Source: Synanceia verrucosa | Lineage: Eukaryota > Chordata > Actinopteri > Perciformes > Synanceiidae | Direction: 5' to 3' | Assembly: GCA_029721515.1 (NCBI GenBank) | Contig: CM056556.1 | Location: 14,342,098-14,406,097, forward strand | DNA: 64,000 nt | In this document: piece after piece, positions 27,201-41,000 of the stretch | Layout of the letters: every line of letters begins with the position of its first letter | Numbering within the stretch: position 1 is the stretch's first letter | The notes under the pieces: model-generated | The model's input: the letters and a program-made list of their open reading frames with translations, nothing else | Told to the model about the DNA's origin: nothing | The model's database searches: none | Translations under genes and position numbers: made by a program

Positions 27201-30200
27201 AATTCAGGTATATGATCAAATATCCACCAATATTGTGTGGGTAGAGGGGTTTAGTAGAGGGGTCCACATACAGTCCGTGTGGTTCTCTACTACTTGTCTA
27301 GAAGTTCCCCTAATTATTGTTTCTAAATGACATAGGATGTTCTTCCAGCTCTGACTTCACATTTGTGTTTGAGATACCAGTGATGCTTGGCACTCTATGA
27401 CCGCAGTCAACAACTGATTCACTGCCAAAGCTATAGACTGTGAAGCCTGTACACTGTAATTACATTTTACAAAGATAATAAGACTGTGATGATTCAGTTT
27501 AAAGGGAGAACGAGACAGAAACGAGTCCCATACTGTAGCAGTCATCCTATATTGAACAGTACCTGAGAAATACATGTACTGTTACAGCGCTAGCTCACAC
27601 ATATATCAACTCAACAATCACATAAAGCTTCCACACAGAGCACTGTGACCTCCACTTCCATTTCATTCTACCATACCAGCCCCTAAATAACGAAGGTCTA
27701 ATCTCCTGCAGGGCGTGATGAGAGGGCACAGGATCATGGCAGTAAATGATAATAAAACAGTCATGGAGGAGGTGGTCATGGAGTTTATACGGGTCACAGA
27801 AGCAGAGGGCCAAGAAAACTCACTATATAAAACCACCAATATAGCTGACTATTTACACTTCCACAACCATTTGTCATCGCTTCATACGCATCATACTGTA
27901 AGCACACTGAACAAACATGTACCCAAACTACATGCATATTCACGCGCACACACATAGGAAAATGGACATACACACCTGTGATAAAGTTAATCTTACCTGC
28001 CAGAATGCTAAATCCACAAATCTGTATCCCCAGTAGCAGATTAGTGACTATAACATGATGATGTGGTCAGCATGCAGACAAGTACTGTTGATTTCTGAGG
28101 TCATTTTTAAAATTGTATTGCTTTTTTATTAGTTATAATTGAGCAGGTAGTTACAGAATTGCTGTTTTTTGTCCATTTTGTTAAGCATCTATGTTATGAA
28201 TCTGGTTCGACTATTTGTATGTGTGCGTGCATGTGTTCAGGTCTAGTGCCACGCGCTTCCGCTGGATCCAGAACTACTATGGAGAGCAGGACGAGTGGGC
28301 CTTGGATGACATCTACATCGGCCAGCAGTGTCCTAACATGTGCCATGGACATGGCTGGTGTGACCATGGACACTGCAGGTCAGCTATGACACACATACTA
28401 ACACACATTAAACTCCTTAAGGTTGTTTGATATTAGTTTACCAATATCACTCAACAGGGATGCCCATGGATATCTTTTGGTGGATGTTTGTGGGATCAAG
28501 GCAGGGATGAATCAGGGTGTAGTTAAGAAGCTCCGCTGCTGTCTTCTCTTGTAGGTGTGACGATGGTTTCGCTGGGACAGACTGCCAGCCGTCCTCCCCC
28601 CTCTCCTCCAGCGTGCTCTCTGACTTTGAGTCCCAGGATGCTCTGCTGGCCACATGGCAGGAGGTGATTGGAGGAGAGGTGGTCACCCCTGACATGGGCT
28701 GTGGAGTAGTCTCCTCTGGATCGTCTCTGTACTTCAGCAAGGTAAAACAACGAGAACATCTGGCTTCTTCAGGATTGTCATGGTTGTTTTTTTGTTTCTG
28801 TAAATTTCACTTTCAGGGTCCATCAAGGTTGAAGTCAACAGATTAACGTAAACCTTGTTAGGAAGCTATGCCAAGTTTGTGTTGCAGATCCAGGTTTCCC
28901 AACATTGTAAGACTGCTGTAGTTTTTTAACAATTTCATATTTTTCCATAATCTGTGGCACTTTACCTCTGAGAAAGAAATCGGGCACTCAATCTTTGTCA
29001 TTATCCCTGTGTGTTCTGGTGCAAATCCAGATCCAGATTACAAAGATAAAAACTATTTTCTGCTATTAAAATAAGATGTACACACTCGGCAGAGGAGCTA
29101 TATACAGTCTCTGATTACTTTCTAGTTTATACTGGCAAAACTGCTGACCTTTGACCTCTGAATTTTCTCTACCCTGAAACAAGATCAGTCATTTAATCAG
29201 AAGCAACAAACAGCTACAGAACAGAGCCATGGTATAAGTATACAGTAGAGTACAGTTTGTGAGTATAGATTATTATAGAGTGTAGATTATTATTGCGACT
29301 GGATTGAGGCTACAATTTTCAATCATTTCTCCAAATGATAGCAACTTTTTATAGCTGAAAATCTATTTGTTTCAGTTGTTACGAGGAAACAGCCTCTCAG
29401 TTTACTTTCAGCAGTGACATTTATAGGATAAGTGTGGCTCATGGTTATAAAAAAGAATACACTATACTGTATGTCATGCAACTCTCACTGTTGATGTGTG
29501 TGTTGTTGTCAGGCGGGGCTGAGGCAGCTGGTGAGCTGGGACTTGGACACTGAATGGGCAGAGTTTGTGCAGTTCTACCTGCGGGTGGGTGGAGACTGGG
29601 CGGAGTGTAACCAGGCGGACAGCAGAGAGGAAGGAGTGCTGCTGCAGTACAGCAATGACGGAGGCATCAACTGGGGCCTCATCGCTGAGATGTACTTCAC
29701 TGACTTCACCAAGCCGCGGTGAGAAACATGCGGATGACGAAAGAGGAAAATTCACAATTTTCTTCGGCATATAGTATTGTCTTATTGGAAAGGATATCAG
29801 GTATATTGTATTATATTAGATTTTGGAGTAGAAATGTCAATTATCCCCCTCTTTTCCCCTCCTCAGCTTTGTCCACTATGAGCTTCCCTTGGCCTCTAAG
29901 ACGCCCTCCACAAGGTTTCGTTGGTGGCAGCCTCTTCACTCTGGAGATGGTTATGACCAGTGGGCTATTGATGATGTCATAATTTTGTCAGAGAGGGAGA
30001 AACACATCATCCCCATGGCCAATCCAACTCTACCACAGGTCAGGAGACAATTTGAGGTGGTTTTTCTTTAACTTGTCATTCGTGGTCTGACCTCGTGCAG
30101 CAGCTTCGGCTTCATCTTGAGATATTGCTTCTTTGTTGTAACGTAAAATGTCAGCCAAACTGAGAAAGGAGAACTATAAAGTCTTGAATTTTTCTGGAAG

Positions 30201-33200
30201 TGTAGCCATATAGCTTAGGAGACATATGCTCTGCAGCAGACACTGGCATCACAAAAAAAAAAAACACTACAATAAACTTGGCTGTCTTCTGTCTTTACAG
30301 AACTTTTATGAGAAGCCAGCATTTGACTACCCTCTGAACCAGATGAGTGTGTGGTTGATGCTGGGTAATGAAGGCATGGAGAGGGAGAGCAACAACAGCT
30401 TCTGTGCTTCAACGCCCTCCGCCATGGTGTTTGGGCGCTCTGATGGAGACAGGGTGGCTGTCACCAGGGACCTGGCCCTGCGCCCTGGATACACCCTTCA
30501 GTTTAAGGTACTCACATGGAAATTGTCTAAACTAGAAAGGCAGAATGTTTTTCAAAGGTGCAGCTTTGAGAAACAAACAAGTCACATTATCAGCAGCATT
30601 TGTCCACTCTTTCCCCTACCAGTTAAATATAGGCTGTGAGTCAGAGTTCAGCGCCTCTGCTCCAGTCATGCTGCAGTACTCCCATGATGCCGGTCGTACC
30701 TGGGCACTGGTGAGAGAGGGCTGTTACCCAGGAACCCCAGGAGCAGGCATCTGTGAGGGCAGTGGTCGTGAGCTTAGAGAGCCCTCTGTCTACAACACTG
30801 GAGACTACGAGCAGTGGACCAGGGTCACCGTGGTTATACCACGCAATGTTGCAGCCAGGTAACTATGGTAACAGGCATGCAGTTGGATCTCCCAAGTTGT
30901 AATAGTGAGTTTATTCATCTTCTTCAGACACAAAAGGGCAAATTTATATTTATTTTTATCTGAACAAATAAGACTAAAAGAAATCACAGCACTGTCAAAG
31001 AGCCTGCAAAGGATGACATGCGCTCTTCACTGCATATCTTTGCATGGTTTTAAATTAGGTAATTTGCGTTCATTTAGCACCAACTCACCATTCTGTGCAA
31101 ATGAACCTCAATTAATTAATATTCTAGTTCACAAAGGTCAGCACTAGTAGCCACGTGCAGTTACTGAGAAATTCTTAGAATCTCCAGAGAGTTGATGGTA
31201 ACTGTGCATTTGGGGTGTACGCTCAAACTAATTTATTTTGGGATGCAGTGTCAGGATGCAATGACAGTTGTGTCATGAAAAGTAAACGATTAAAGCTCCT
31301 CCATGTGTCATATTTTAAAATGCATGTGGAAAAAATGAAGAAATACATATTTATTTCTTTCCTCACCCTTCCTTCCCAAATCCAGGGCTTATATTTTTTC
31401 CCTTTCCTCCCTTTTAATTGCCTGCAGGAGGTTTGGATGGAAGTGGCTCTCTGACAAGCCCCTCCTGACAAGACCTCACCCCTCACAGTATACTGCCACA
31501 AGGATAATTGCAATCAGATGCAAAAGAATGACAAATTGCCCTCATCTGCACAACTTTATGTTTGTGTTTGCACTGTATGTCATCACAGTAGTGCAATATC
31601 TTTTGTGAATCAGACCTTGAGACAGATCAGTTTGTGGTGCTATCAGTAGCAAGCTGTATTCCTTGTGAATTTGCCCCATAACATTAGGTTGTAATAATAT
31701 ATAGATGATAATATATGACTGGTCTATTTGATTTTCTCTCATTTCCCAACCCATCTCCCTTCATTTTCCCAGTAAAACCAGGTTCCGTTGGTTCCAGGAG
31801 AGCAGCATGTACCGAGATGCCCCACCTTTCGCCTTGGATGGGGTCTACATCTCTGAACCATGTCCAAACCACTGTGGGGGACATGGAGATTGCATTTCTG
31901 GAGTCTGCTTCTGTGATATGGGATATACAGGTGCAGTTTCATATGAAAGTGAAACAACAAAAATATCACATACTGTATGTATCTTTATGTTTCATATCTT
32001 GAGATCCCGTTTCTTTCCTCCATAGTGGAGCAGGACAGTTGTGTCCCATCTGTAGCCAGTCCCACGGAGCTGACCGAGGGCTTTGAGGGAAAGCTGAGCC
32101 CACTCTGGCAGAGCCTGAGTGGGGGTCAAATTGGAGGCGGCTGTGGCATCATTGGTGAGGGAAAAGCTCTTTACTTCAGCAGTCCTGGGAGGAGAGAAGC
32201 ACACACAGTGCCTCTAGACACCACCAACACACGGTGAGTGGAATTCCCACCAATAAATCCTCATCTGTCAACACTGGAGATGATTTAATGTGAAAATTTT
32301 GTTGTTACGGTTTACACACAGGTTGGTCCAATTCTACATCCGAATTGGCAGTAAGAGTTTGGGGCCCACCTGCACAAGGCCACGGTCCCGCAATGAAGGT
32401 AATCAACACACGCTGGCCCTCTGCTGCATTCATGTGGTTGTGCCTTAACAGTGCAGTCTGCAGCAAGCAGCTGCACATCTGATCCAATCGACTCACAGCT
32501 GTCTTGTCTCCATTTGTTGTCTGTTTTATTGTGTTCAGAACATTGTGGATCTCTAGTCTGCAGTGATGTCAATGTCTCAGGCTGATTTCTGCGATGTCAG
32601 ATAAAACACTGCCAGCCTTCTAAACAACCTATCTGCATTTTATTTTCATTAATCTATTTCTGTGTCTTTGAAAAATGTTTTAGGTGTCATTGTCCAGTTT
32701 TCCACCAACAATGGTGTCCAGTGGCAGTTCCTGAGGGAGCTGGATTTTAGTTCCTTCCTGGAACCCCAAGTGGTGACCATTGAGCTGCCACCTGCTGCCA
32801 AAACCCCCTACACAGTATTTCGGTGGTGGCAGCCACAGCAAGGTTAGCTTGTAATTAGTGACAGAAAAACACAAAATAATAGTATTACAACATATTTCTG
32901 ATATCACAGCATATTTTTTTTACTTTACTCCCTCTCTCTCCCTTTCTCTCTCCCTCTCTCTCTCCTTACAGGGAAACACTCTGCCCAGTGGGCGTTGGAT
33001 GATGTCCTGATTGGCATGAACGACAGCTCCAGAACAGGTTTCCATGACAAGTTTGACGGCACGACACCTCTGAGGCACAACTGGTACCGTATTCAGGGTG
33101 GGGAGGTGACCGTGGACTGTTTGTCTCTGGACACAGCGCTTACCTTCAACTCTGAGGCCATCGACAGTGAGTCACACAAACACACTGCAGATCATAAGCA

Positions 33201-36200
33201 CATATGTGTTATGAAGAGATTGCTGTAGGGTTGTCATTTTGAATTCCTATGCTGACTCAGAAAGTGTGTGCATGAGAAGTGAAGGAGTAACTCCCACAAC
33301 AATTACTGTAAAGTGGCCCCTGAGTAAGACATTTAACACCCAACTGCCTCAATGTTTGCAGGGAGCAGCCCAGTGGGAATGTGTGGAAATGGAAAAGAAT
33401 AAGGATGTTTCATAACTGTATACAAATCCATACATGTGCACATACTGTGTATTCATACACTCAACAAACCACACAAGTGGCTGTAGAGTGACATCACGGA
33501 GTTACCCACACTCATGTACTGTGTGGCGTTGTGCCTCTTGCATTGTTAATAATGAGAAAACCTGAACCTGTTAGTTATGCTTGCATCAGGCTCTGAGCGG
33601 ATTTATTTTGCACAAATATTACATTACAACAGGGCCCATTCATTAAGCATGCAAAACCAGATCAATTTGGCAGCACATCCATAAACATAAAGCTCCCTTG
33701 TCCCTGCATGATTTTCACACTCCATTGCTGCTGATCACATGTGCTGAAACACACTCACATTTCATTTCATACATTAACTTCTCTGTCTGTTACTTTAAAT
33801 GCTACATTTCCATTTGGACTTGTATTGCCTTTGTGTTCTGGGTGTACACTTTTTATTTCATATGCCATTGACAGGAATATTAGCAATGTAAGATCAACAT
33901 AGTTATTTTTCTTAAGGTGCTGTTGAACAAAATAATGTTTAGTTGTTTGGTTATCGTAAATACACAAAAATGTGACTTTGCATTTACGCTGTGTCTGCAG
34001 AGAAACCAAGGTATGCTGAAAGCTGGGATTTTGAGGTGTCAGGTTCATCTTTCCTGCAGTTTGAGCTGAGCATGGGCTGTAGTAAGTCCACCTCCTTCTC
34101 CCATGGTGTGCGGCTGGAGTACTCTACAGACTGCGGTCAGCACTGGTCTCTCATCACCCCAGAGTGTGTGCCTCCAGCCATTGGCTGTGCTGGTTATACT
34201 CAGAGTTCCATATATACCTCAACACAGTACAAACACTGGAGGAGGATCACCGTGTACCTGCCCAGTGCTGCCAAGTATGTGTTTTTGAACTTTTAGTAGA
34301 CAGTATATTCTCTGTAAGTGCATCAAGTCCTGACACCTCATTTCTTTATAACATGTTTCTCAATTCCCTCAGTTCCCCCAGAACTAGGTTCCGTTGGATC
34401 CAAACCCACTTCACCCCTGGGGCAGAAGGATGGGCTCTAGATAATGTGTTACTTGCCCCTGGCTGCCCCTGGATGTGCTCTGGACATGGTCTGTGTGACA
34501 ATGGACGCTGTGTGTACGTAAAACAGGCCTTTCCGTACAGCTGATGACCTTTTATTGTTTGGTTACGCTTATTTTCCATTTACATGTAAATGTTACACAT
34601 CCCTACTGTTTCTTCCATGCTCACACAGGTGTGACAAAGGCTATGGAGGTGCACACTGTGTGCCTTTGACTCCCCTGCCGTCTGTTCTGAGAGAGGACTT
34701 CAATGAGAACCTGCAGCAGGAGACGTGGCCTGAGGTTTACGGAGCAGAGAGGGGAACTCTGAATGGAGAGCCTCTTAAATCTGGCACAGCCCTCATCTTC
34801 AAAGGGGTATGGATTTGGAACACCATGCAGAAAACATCCAGAACAATAATCATACCCATCAAATCTCATAAATCAAATAAATCACATCGACAAACAATGT
34901 AATCCCCATCTGTGTGTTTGCAGGATGGTCTGCGAATGATAGTGTCGCGGGATCTAGACTGCACCAACACTCTCTATATCCAGTTTTCCTTCAAATTCAT
35001 CACCAAAGGTAATGTATATATTTTTTTATATTCTTAGTATATAACTGTAGTTTCCTCTCAGGATGCTGTCATAACTTTATCTTTTAATGTGAGTTTGTTT
35101 TTCTGTGCTTTTCCAGGAGTCCCAGAGCGCTCCCATTCAGTGCTGCTGCAGTACTCTGTGAACGGAGGCATCAGCTGGTTGATGCTGGATGAGTTTTACT
35201 TCCCAGCTTCCACTGACACTTTGTTCCTCCACCTGCCGCTGCCAGCCAGCGCTCAGACCAACGCCACCCGCTTCAGACTCTGGCAGCCTTACAACAGCGG
35301 TGAGTGGAGACATTCTGTGGCTGCACACTGAAAATTCCTCCTAAACCAATCACATCTATGTATAATATCTTCCACAATATTATTACACTTCAGGTAAAAA
35401 GGAGGAGGTGTGGGTCATCGATGATCTCATCATTGATGGCAGCTCCCTACACAACCCACCGGTGGTGATAGATAGCTTTGACGAAGGCCCCAATGAGTCC
35501 AACTGGCTGTTCTTTCCTGGGGGGAACACTGGCCTCTACTGCCCCTACCAGAAGACTGGACTGTAAGAAAATCACTGAGTCCAGTGATGATAAAACCTCC
35601 AAAAGATGTTTTTACTCTTGTACCTTTACCCTTCATGTTTGTGTGTGTGAATGGTGCAGGGAGGAGGATGAGTCAGCCATGGTGTTTGTCTCCAGCGAGC
35701 TTGGCGAGCACTCCATTACCACCAGGGACATTGACGTAAATGAGAACACTATCATCCAGTTTGAGGTACACAAACACAGCCTTGATGACTTCTTTTCCAA
35801 AGCAACAATAACACCTACTTACTCAAAGCATAAATCATGGATCATCATCTTCGCCAATGTATATTTTCGTCCCTCCAGATTAATGTGGGCTGCACAGCTG
35901 AGAGCTCCTCTGCCCATCCAGTGCGTCTTGAGTTCTCGCGGGACTTTGGCGCAACGTGGCACCTTTTGGTCCCTCTTTGTGCCGGTGGGCCCCAGCCTTC
36001 CTCACTGTGCTCCACAGAGCTCCACCCTGCCAGCATCTATTTCCCTGGTACTACTCAGGGCTGGAGGAGGGAGGTCATTCACTTTGGCAAGCTTCGCCTC
36101 TGCGGGTAAGGACCGGATATCCTGTTCAGCAGAGGCATAAAATGAGGCGGAAAGAGAGGGAACTCAAATTATTTTAAAGTGCTCACAAGACAATATATGT

Positions 36201-38026
36201 TGATCGTATCCGTCTATTACTCTCATCCTTGAACTTTGACAGGTCAGTGAGGTTCCGTTGGTATCAGGGTTTCTTTTCAACTGGTTCCTCTCCTCCAACA
36301 TGGGCATTAGACAACATCTACATCGGCCCACAGTGTCAGGACATGTGTAATGGTCATGGGGCTTGTGCGGGTGGTAGCCACTGTGTGTGTGACCCTGGCT
36401 ACTCTGGATCTGACTGCTCTGTGCCTGACACCCCCAACCCTGACTTCCTCAAGGAGGACTTTGAAGGTACACCACCACACAGACACAGAAAGTCGTCAAG
36501 AAGTAGGCAGTTAATTTAATATTTAATATGTGTGTGTAAGGCCATTTAAACTATTACACTGTACATCTGTGTAGTATCTCTTGGTCAGTCACAGCTACCA
36601 GAAATCCTAATCTGTGGTGATATTGCCCTGACAGTTCTGGTAACTGCATGTTTGCAATAGCTTCGAGTATTTTATTTTATCGAAATGAAATGTGATGCAG
36701 GCTGCATGTACTGTGCCCTTAAAATACAATATATACTGTATGTTTCTTTAATATGTAACTACAGTTGAGAGACGATGATCTCCTTCAGCCAAATGTCTTT
36801 TAAGTCTTTTTTAACCTTATTTTGATTAGTGCTCGGTACTGTTAGAACCAATTGTGTGTTTACTGTGTTATTGTTTATGTTATGTGTTTGTGCTTGTGTC
36901 TCTAGGGGGAGCTGTGGATGCTGAGCGTTTCAGACTACTGAGCGGTGGCAAACCATCAAGGAAATGCGGTATCATGTCCAGCGGGAACCACCTGTTCTTC
37001 AGCGAGGATGGGCTGCGCATGTTGGTCACGAATGACATGGATCTTGCGAATGCCAGGTATAGCTACAGCCATACCATCAAAAAGAAAAACTGGTTTTTGT
37101 TTACAGTTCTCAGTGATAATCTCGTGCATTAATGGCTGTACTCTACAGGTTTGTTCAGTTCTTCCTACGGCTTGGCTGTGGTAAGGCGGCTCCAGACCCT
37201 CGCTCCCAGCCCGTTTTGCTGCAGTTCTCTGTGGATGGAGGTCTTACCTGGGGCCTCCTGCAGGAATTTCTGTTCAGCAACAGCAGTAATCAGGCTCGCC
37301 TTGTGGCCCTGGAGATCCCACTGCGTGCCCGTACATCCTCTACTCGCCTCCGTTTATGGCAGCCCTCTGAGAATGGACACTTTTACAGCCCATGGGTCAT
37401 TGATCAGGTACAGTGAGTGAGGCCCCATCCATCCATCCATCCATCCATCCACTGTAAAGTACTAATTTTCATTCAAGCAGTGAAACATCATGGCTGTTAT
37501 CCATCAAAACTTTCATTTTTTCATTCCTCTGACAAATCCACTTTCTCAACTTCTTCACATTAATTCAAAGAATGTGTGTCTTATATTCCCTAGGTGGTAG
37601 TAGGTGGCAGTGCCAGTGGCTGGGGACCTTTGGAAGATGATTTCTCCTCAATTGACGGTCGCTCATGGCTCCTTCACCCTGGAGGAACCCGAATGCCTGT
37701 TTGTGGCTCTGATGGGCCTGCTTTCGCATTCATAGAGAAGTCCAACACTCGTTACGCCGTCACCACTGACATCAGTTTGGGTCAAGACGCCTTCATCCAG
37801 TTTGACTTTTCTGCTTCCTGCTCTGTTACCAACTCCTGCTACTGTAAGCAATAACAAACTGTGACTAGGAGTCAGTACTGAATTATTTCCATTATTGCTT
37901 AATCTGCAAATTATTTCCTCAACTGATCCTTGATTAATATTTTTTTTTCTATAAAGAGTTAGCAAACAGGAAGTATTTGGATTTGCATTTGGGTAGCTTA
38001 TTGTATTCAAAATTCAAAATATTGTG

Positions 38027-38059
<33 letters not shown>

Positions 38060-41000
38060 TATATTCAAAATGAAATATAATAAATTAATTTGATCAATAA
38101 AATTATTATGTCATTATCAAAATATCTGCAAATTATTATTTCTATTATTATTTTTTTGTTGATTCACTAAGGCCTAACATTGTATATCTAGTTTTTAGAC
38201 TGCCAATCACTTTACGTTTGAAATTTCTTGAATAAACATGTTAACATCACATACTGGTGTTTCTCTTTGTCCTCTGCAGCTGTAGAGTTGGAGTATTCTC
38301 TGGATCTGGGTCTGACTTGGCAGCCTGTGGTCAGAGACTGTCTGCCTACGAGTCCTGACTGCTCGTCCTACACCCTGCAGAGGCTGCTGGTGTCTGACAC
38401 TTACAACAAGTGGGGCCGTGTTACCCTGCCTATCCCCTCATACGCCAGGTCAGCACTGCCCAGAACTCTCATATGGACAAACTTGCGTAGCAAGTACTGA
38501 CTGTGCAGCATACTCATGGCATAAGCATAAAGTGGCATGTCAGGATTTCTAGTTTTATTCCTTACTACTGTGCATACTGTATTTCAACTTAACCTGTGAG
38601 GTGTATCAGTGACTTGATCGATGTGTTTAGGTCTCCAGCCACAAGGTTCCGTTGGTTCCAGCAGGCTCCCTTTGACAAACAGCAGACCTGGGCTCTGGAC
38701 AATCTCTACATTGGAGATGGCTGCCCAGATATGTGCTCTGGACATGGGCGCTGCCAGCAGAGCTCTTGTGTGTAAGTAACAGCAGCCTTGTGCTATAAAA
38801 TGTCTAAAATGTCAATTAGTAATAAATAATACAGTGTAACAGTGAAATACACATTTTAAGTACCTTATTTTTTTAAGCTTTGTATAACTTTGTAAGTTCA
38901 TTTTTGAGCTTGCATAATGTCACTTGTGGAATATTGTTTCAACCTCATATTTTTAGTTAATCGCATTAAGTTACTATATCCAAACTCACTGTAGTGTGAT
39001 GGCCAGTTTGTTTGAATCTCCTTCACCGTCCTCCCCAGGTGTGACCCAGAGTGGGGTGGAGAGTACTGCGATGAGCCTGTGGTCCCTCTGCCCTCCCAGC
39101 TGAAGGACAGCTTCAGTCGTGCTCCATCGCTCAGCCACTGGCACGTACTCACCGGTGGGAAACTCAGCACTGTGTGTGGAGCCGTGGCCTCTGGAGCTGC
39201 CCTGCACTTCAGTGGGGTAGATATAATAATATACTGTCTATCCCCTTGTTGTTTGATTCTTAGCTATCATTAAATGCTCCCTGACCAGGGAAATGGTGGA
39301 GGATAAAATTAAAAAAATAAATCCACTCATATTCTGTTATAGTTTTCTTCTGGAGCATTTACTATGTGCACTGGTTTGCTCACACATTCTCTTTTTTTAT
39401 ATTCTCCTGTCATTTTGTTCTCAACTGGGTCATGATGTTGTCATGTCAATATGAACTACGAATGAACCCCCTTCTAATCCATGCTGGACAGGGACAGAAT
39501 AAAGCTCAGTGCAGTAAAGCACTGACATGTGATGGTATAAAGAAAAGAAAAGAGAGACATTTCATAGTATCTGAAAAATCCTGCTTCAAGTGTCAGTCTG
39601 CTGGTAAGATGTAAGCTGAAGTTCTCCTGAGGCACTTAGGGCAGTGTTGTTAATGAATACCAATTGACAGGCGGATTTTCATGTGGGCGGACACTCTGCA
39701 AGAGGATCCTCTTAAGAGCAGCCGTTAAAAGTCTTACTTTGACTTATATATCATGATAAATTACTACTTTGGTTAAAGTTCAGACTTTACCAAAGTCAGT
39801 TGTATTATTCTGCTTATGTTTCAGTAATGGTCTCTGTAATAACAATAACATACATGTTTGAATCTTTTGGATTTGGTTGTTGAAAAGACAGTTTAATAGA
39901 GAATGCTGCAAATAGAGAAACAGAAGTCAGGCGTCCATCCATCCATCACAGACTCGTAATGGCTGAGCCTCTTATTGACTCTGACTGTATTTTTCTTTGT
40001 GCACAGAGTTGCAGCCGTCAGCTGGTGACAGTAGACCTGAACTTGACGAACGCAGAGTTCATCCAGTTCTACTTCATGTACGGCTGCATGATCCCACCAA
40101 GCAACCGTAACCAGGGAGTTCTTCTGGAGTACAGTTTGAATGGAGGAATCAACTGGCACCTACTGACAGAGATCTTCTATGATCTGTACACCAAGCCTGG
40201 GTGAGTTATCACCAGCAAGGCTTGAACTCTACTACCTGTCCTGCAGCATTTCTATGACTTTTATTGTTTGTCCCCTTGTCTGCGGTCAGGTTTGTGAATG
40301 TGCTGCTGCCCCCTGCTGCCCGTCAGGAAGGAGTGCGTGTGCGCTGGTGGCAGCCACAACATGAGGGAGCAGACCACAGCGATTGGGCTCTGGATAATGT
40401 CCTCATCGCAGGCTCTGACCCACGAGCACAGATATCTGACACATTTGGAGGAGTGGCACTGCCCAACCACGAAAGAGCAGCTGCTGATGGGACCTCAGGA
40501 AGGATTGGGCAGCTGAGCGAGCAGGAGGAAGCACCTATAGGTATTTCTCAATCAGTCAAACAGTATACATACTTTTCAGTGACTAAACAGAGCCTTTTGG
40601 TCTAATTTGTGCATCTCTTGTCTATGTCTTTGTCCCCAGTGAGCAATCATTGGTTGTTCTCTGAGGACTGCTCGGTGCAGCGTTTCTGCAGCTCTCCTGA
40701 TGGAGTGATGGTGTGTGGCACTACTGATGGGAGAGAAGTGTACGCTGTCACACATGATATTATTCCTGACAAGGGCTGGGTCATGCAGTTCAAGGTAACT
40801 AATGAGCCTAAATGACACACAGGCAGTGTAAACATGTATTTGTTTGCGTGAAGTACTTTAGTACACTGGTTCTCGACCTTGGGGTCCCAAGGCAAGCTCG
40901 AACTACATGAAACAGTTACAAGGCCTTATTTTAGAGTTTACGAGAGGTATTTTAAAAAATATATATACATCTGGCATATATCTCAGTATTCAGTATTTAG

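Larger units (their letters stand above)
25298..30038 (+). other. reln: reln reelin repeat 2 (exons 20-26)
   Basis: Exons: 3' part of 25159-25395, then 25662-25854, 26607-26719, 28241-28378, 28555-28741, 29513-29718 and 29867-30038. Subrepeat A begins at ISLDFSNVLDVTQSLGFYLG. The EGF module, CPNMCHGHGWCDHGHC then RCDDGFAGTDC, is split between 28241-28378 and 28555-28741. Subrepeat B begins at SDFESQDALLATWQ and ends with RFRWWQPLHSGDGYDQWAID. Introns here are larger (700-1,500 bp) than in the later repeats. Confidence 0.95.
37594..40431 (+). other. reln: reln reelin repeat 6 (exons 45-50), receptor-binding lysines
   Basis: Exons: 37594-37843, 38280-38448, 38631-38771 (EGF), 39039-39216, 40007-40200 and the first part of 40290-40540. 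Subrepeat A begins EDDFSSIDGRSWLLHPGG. Two lysines, in IEKSNTRY (codon 37738-37740) and in FDKQQTW (codon 38677-38679), are 107 residues apart. That is exactly the spacing of mouse Lys2360 and Lys2467, which contact VLDLR and ApoER2. The EGF is CPDMCSGHGRCQQSSC then VCDPEWGGEYC. Subrepeat B begins LKDSFSRAPSLSHWH. Confidence 0.95.
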
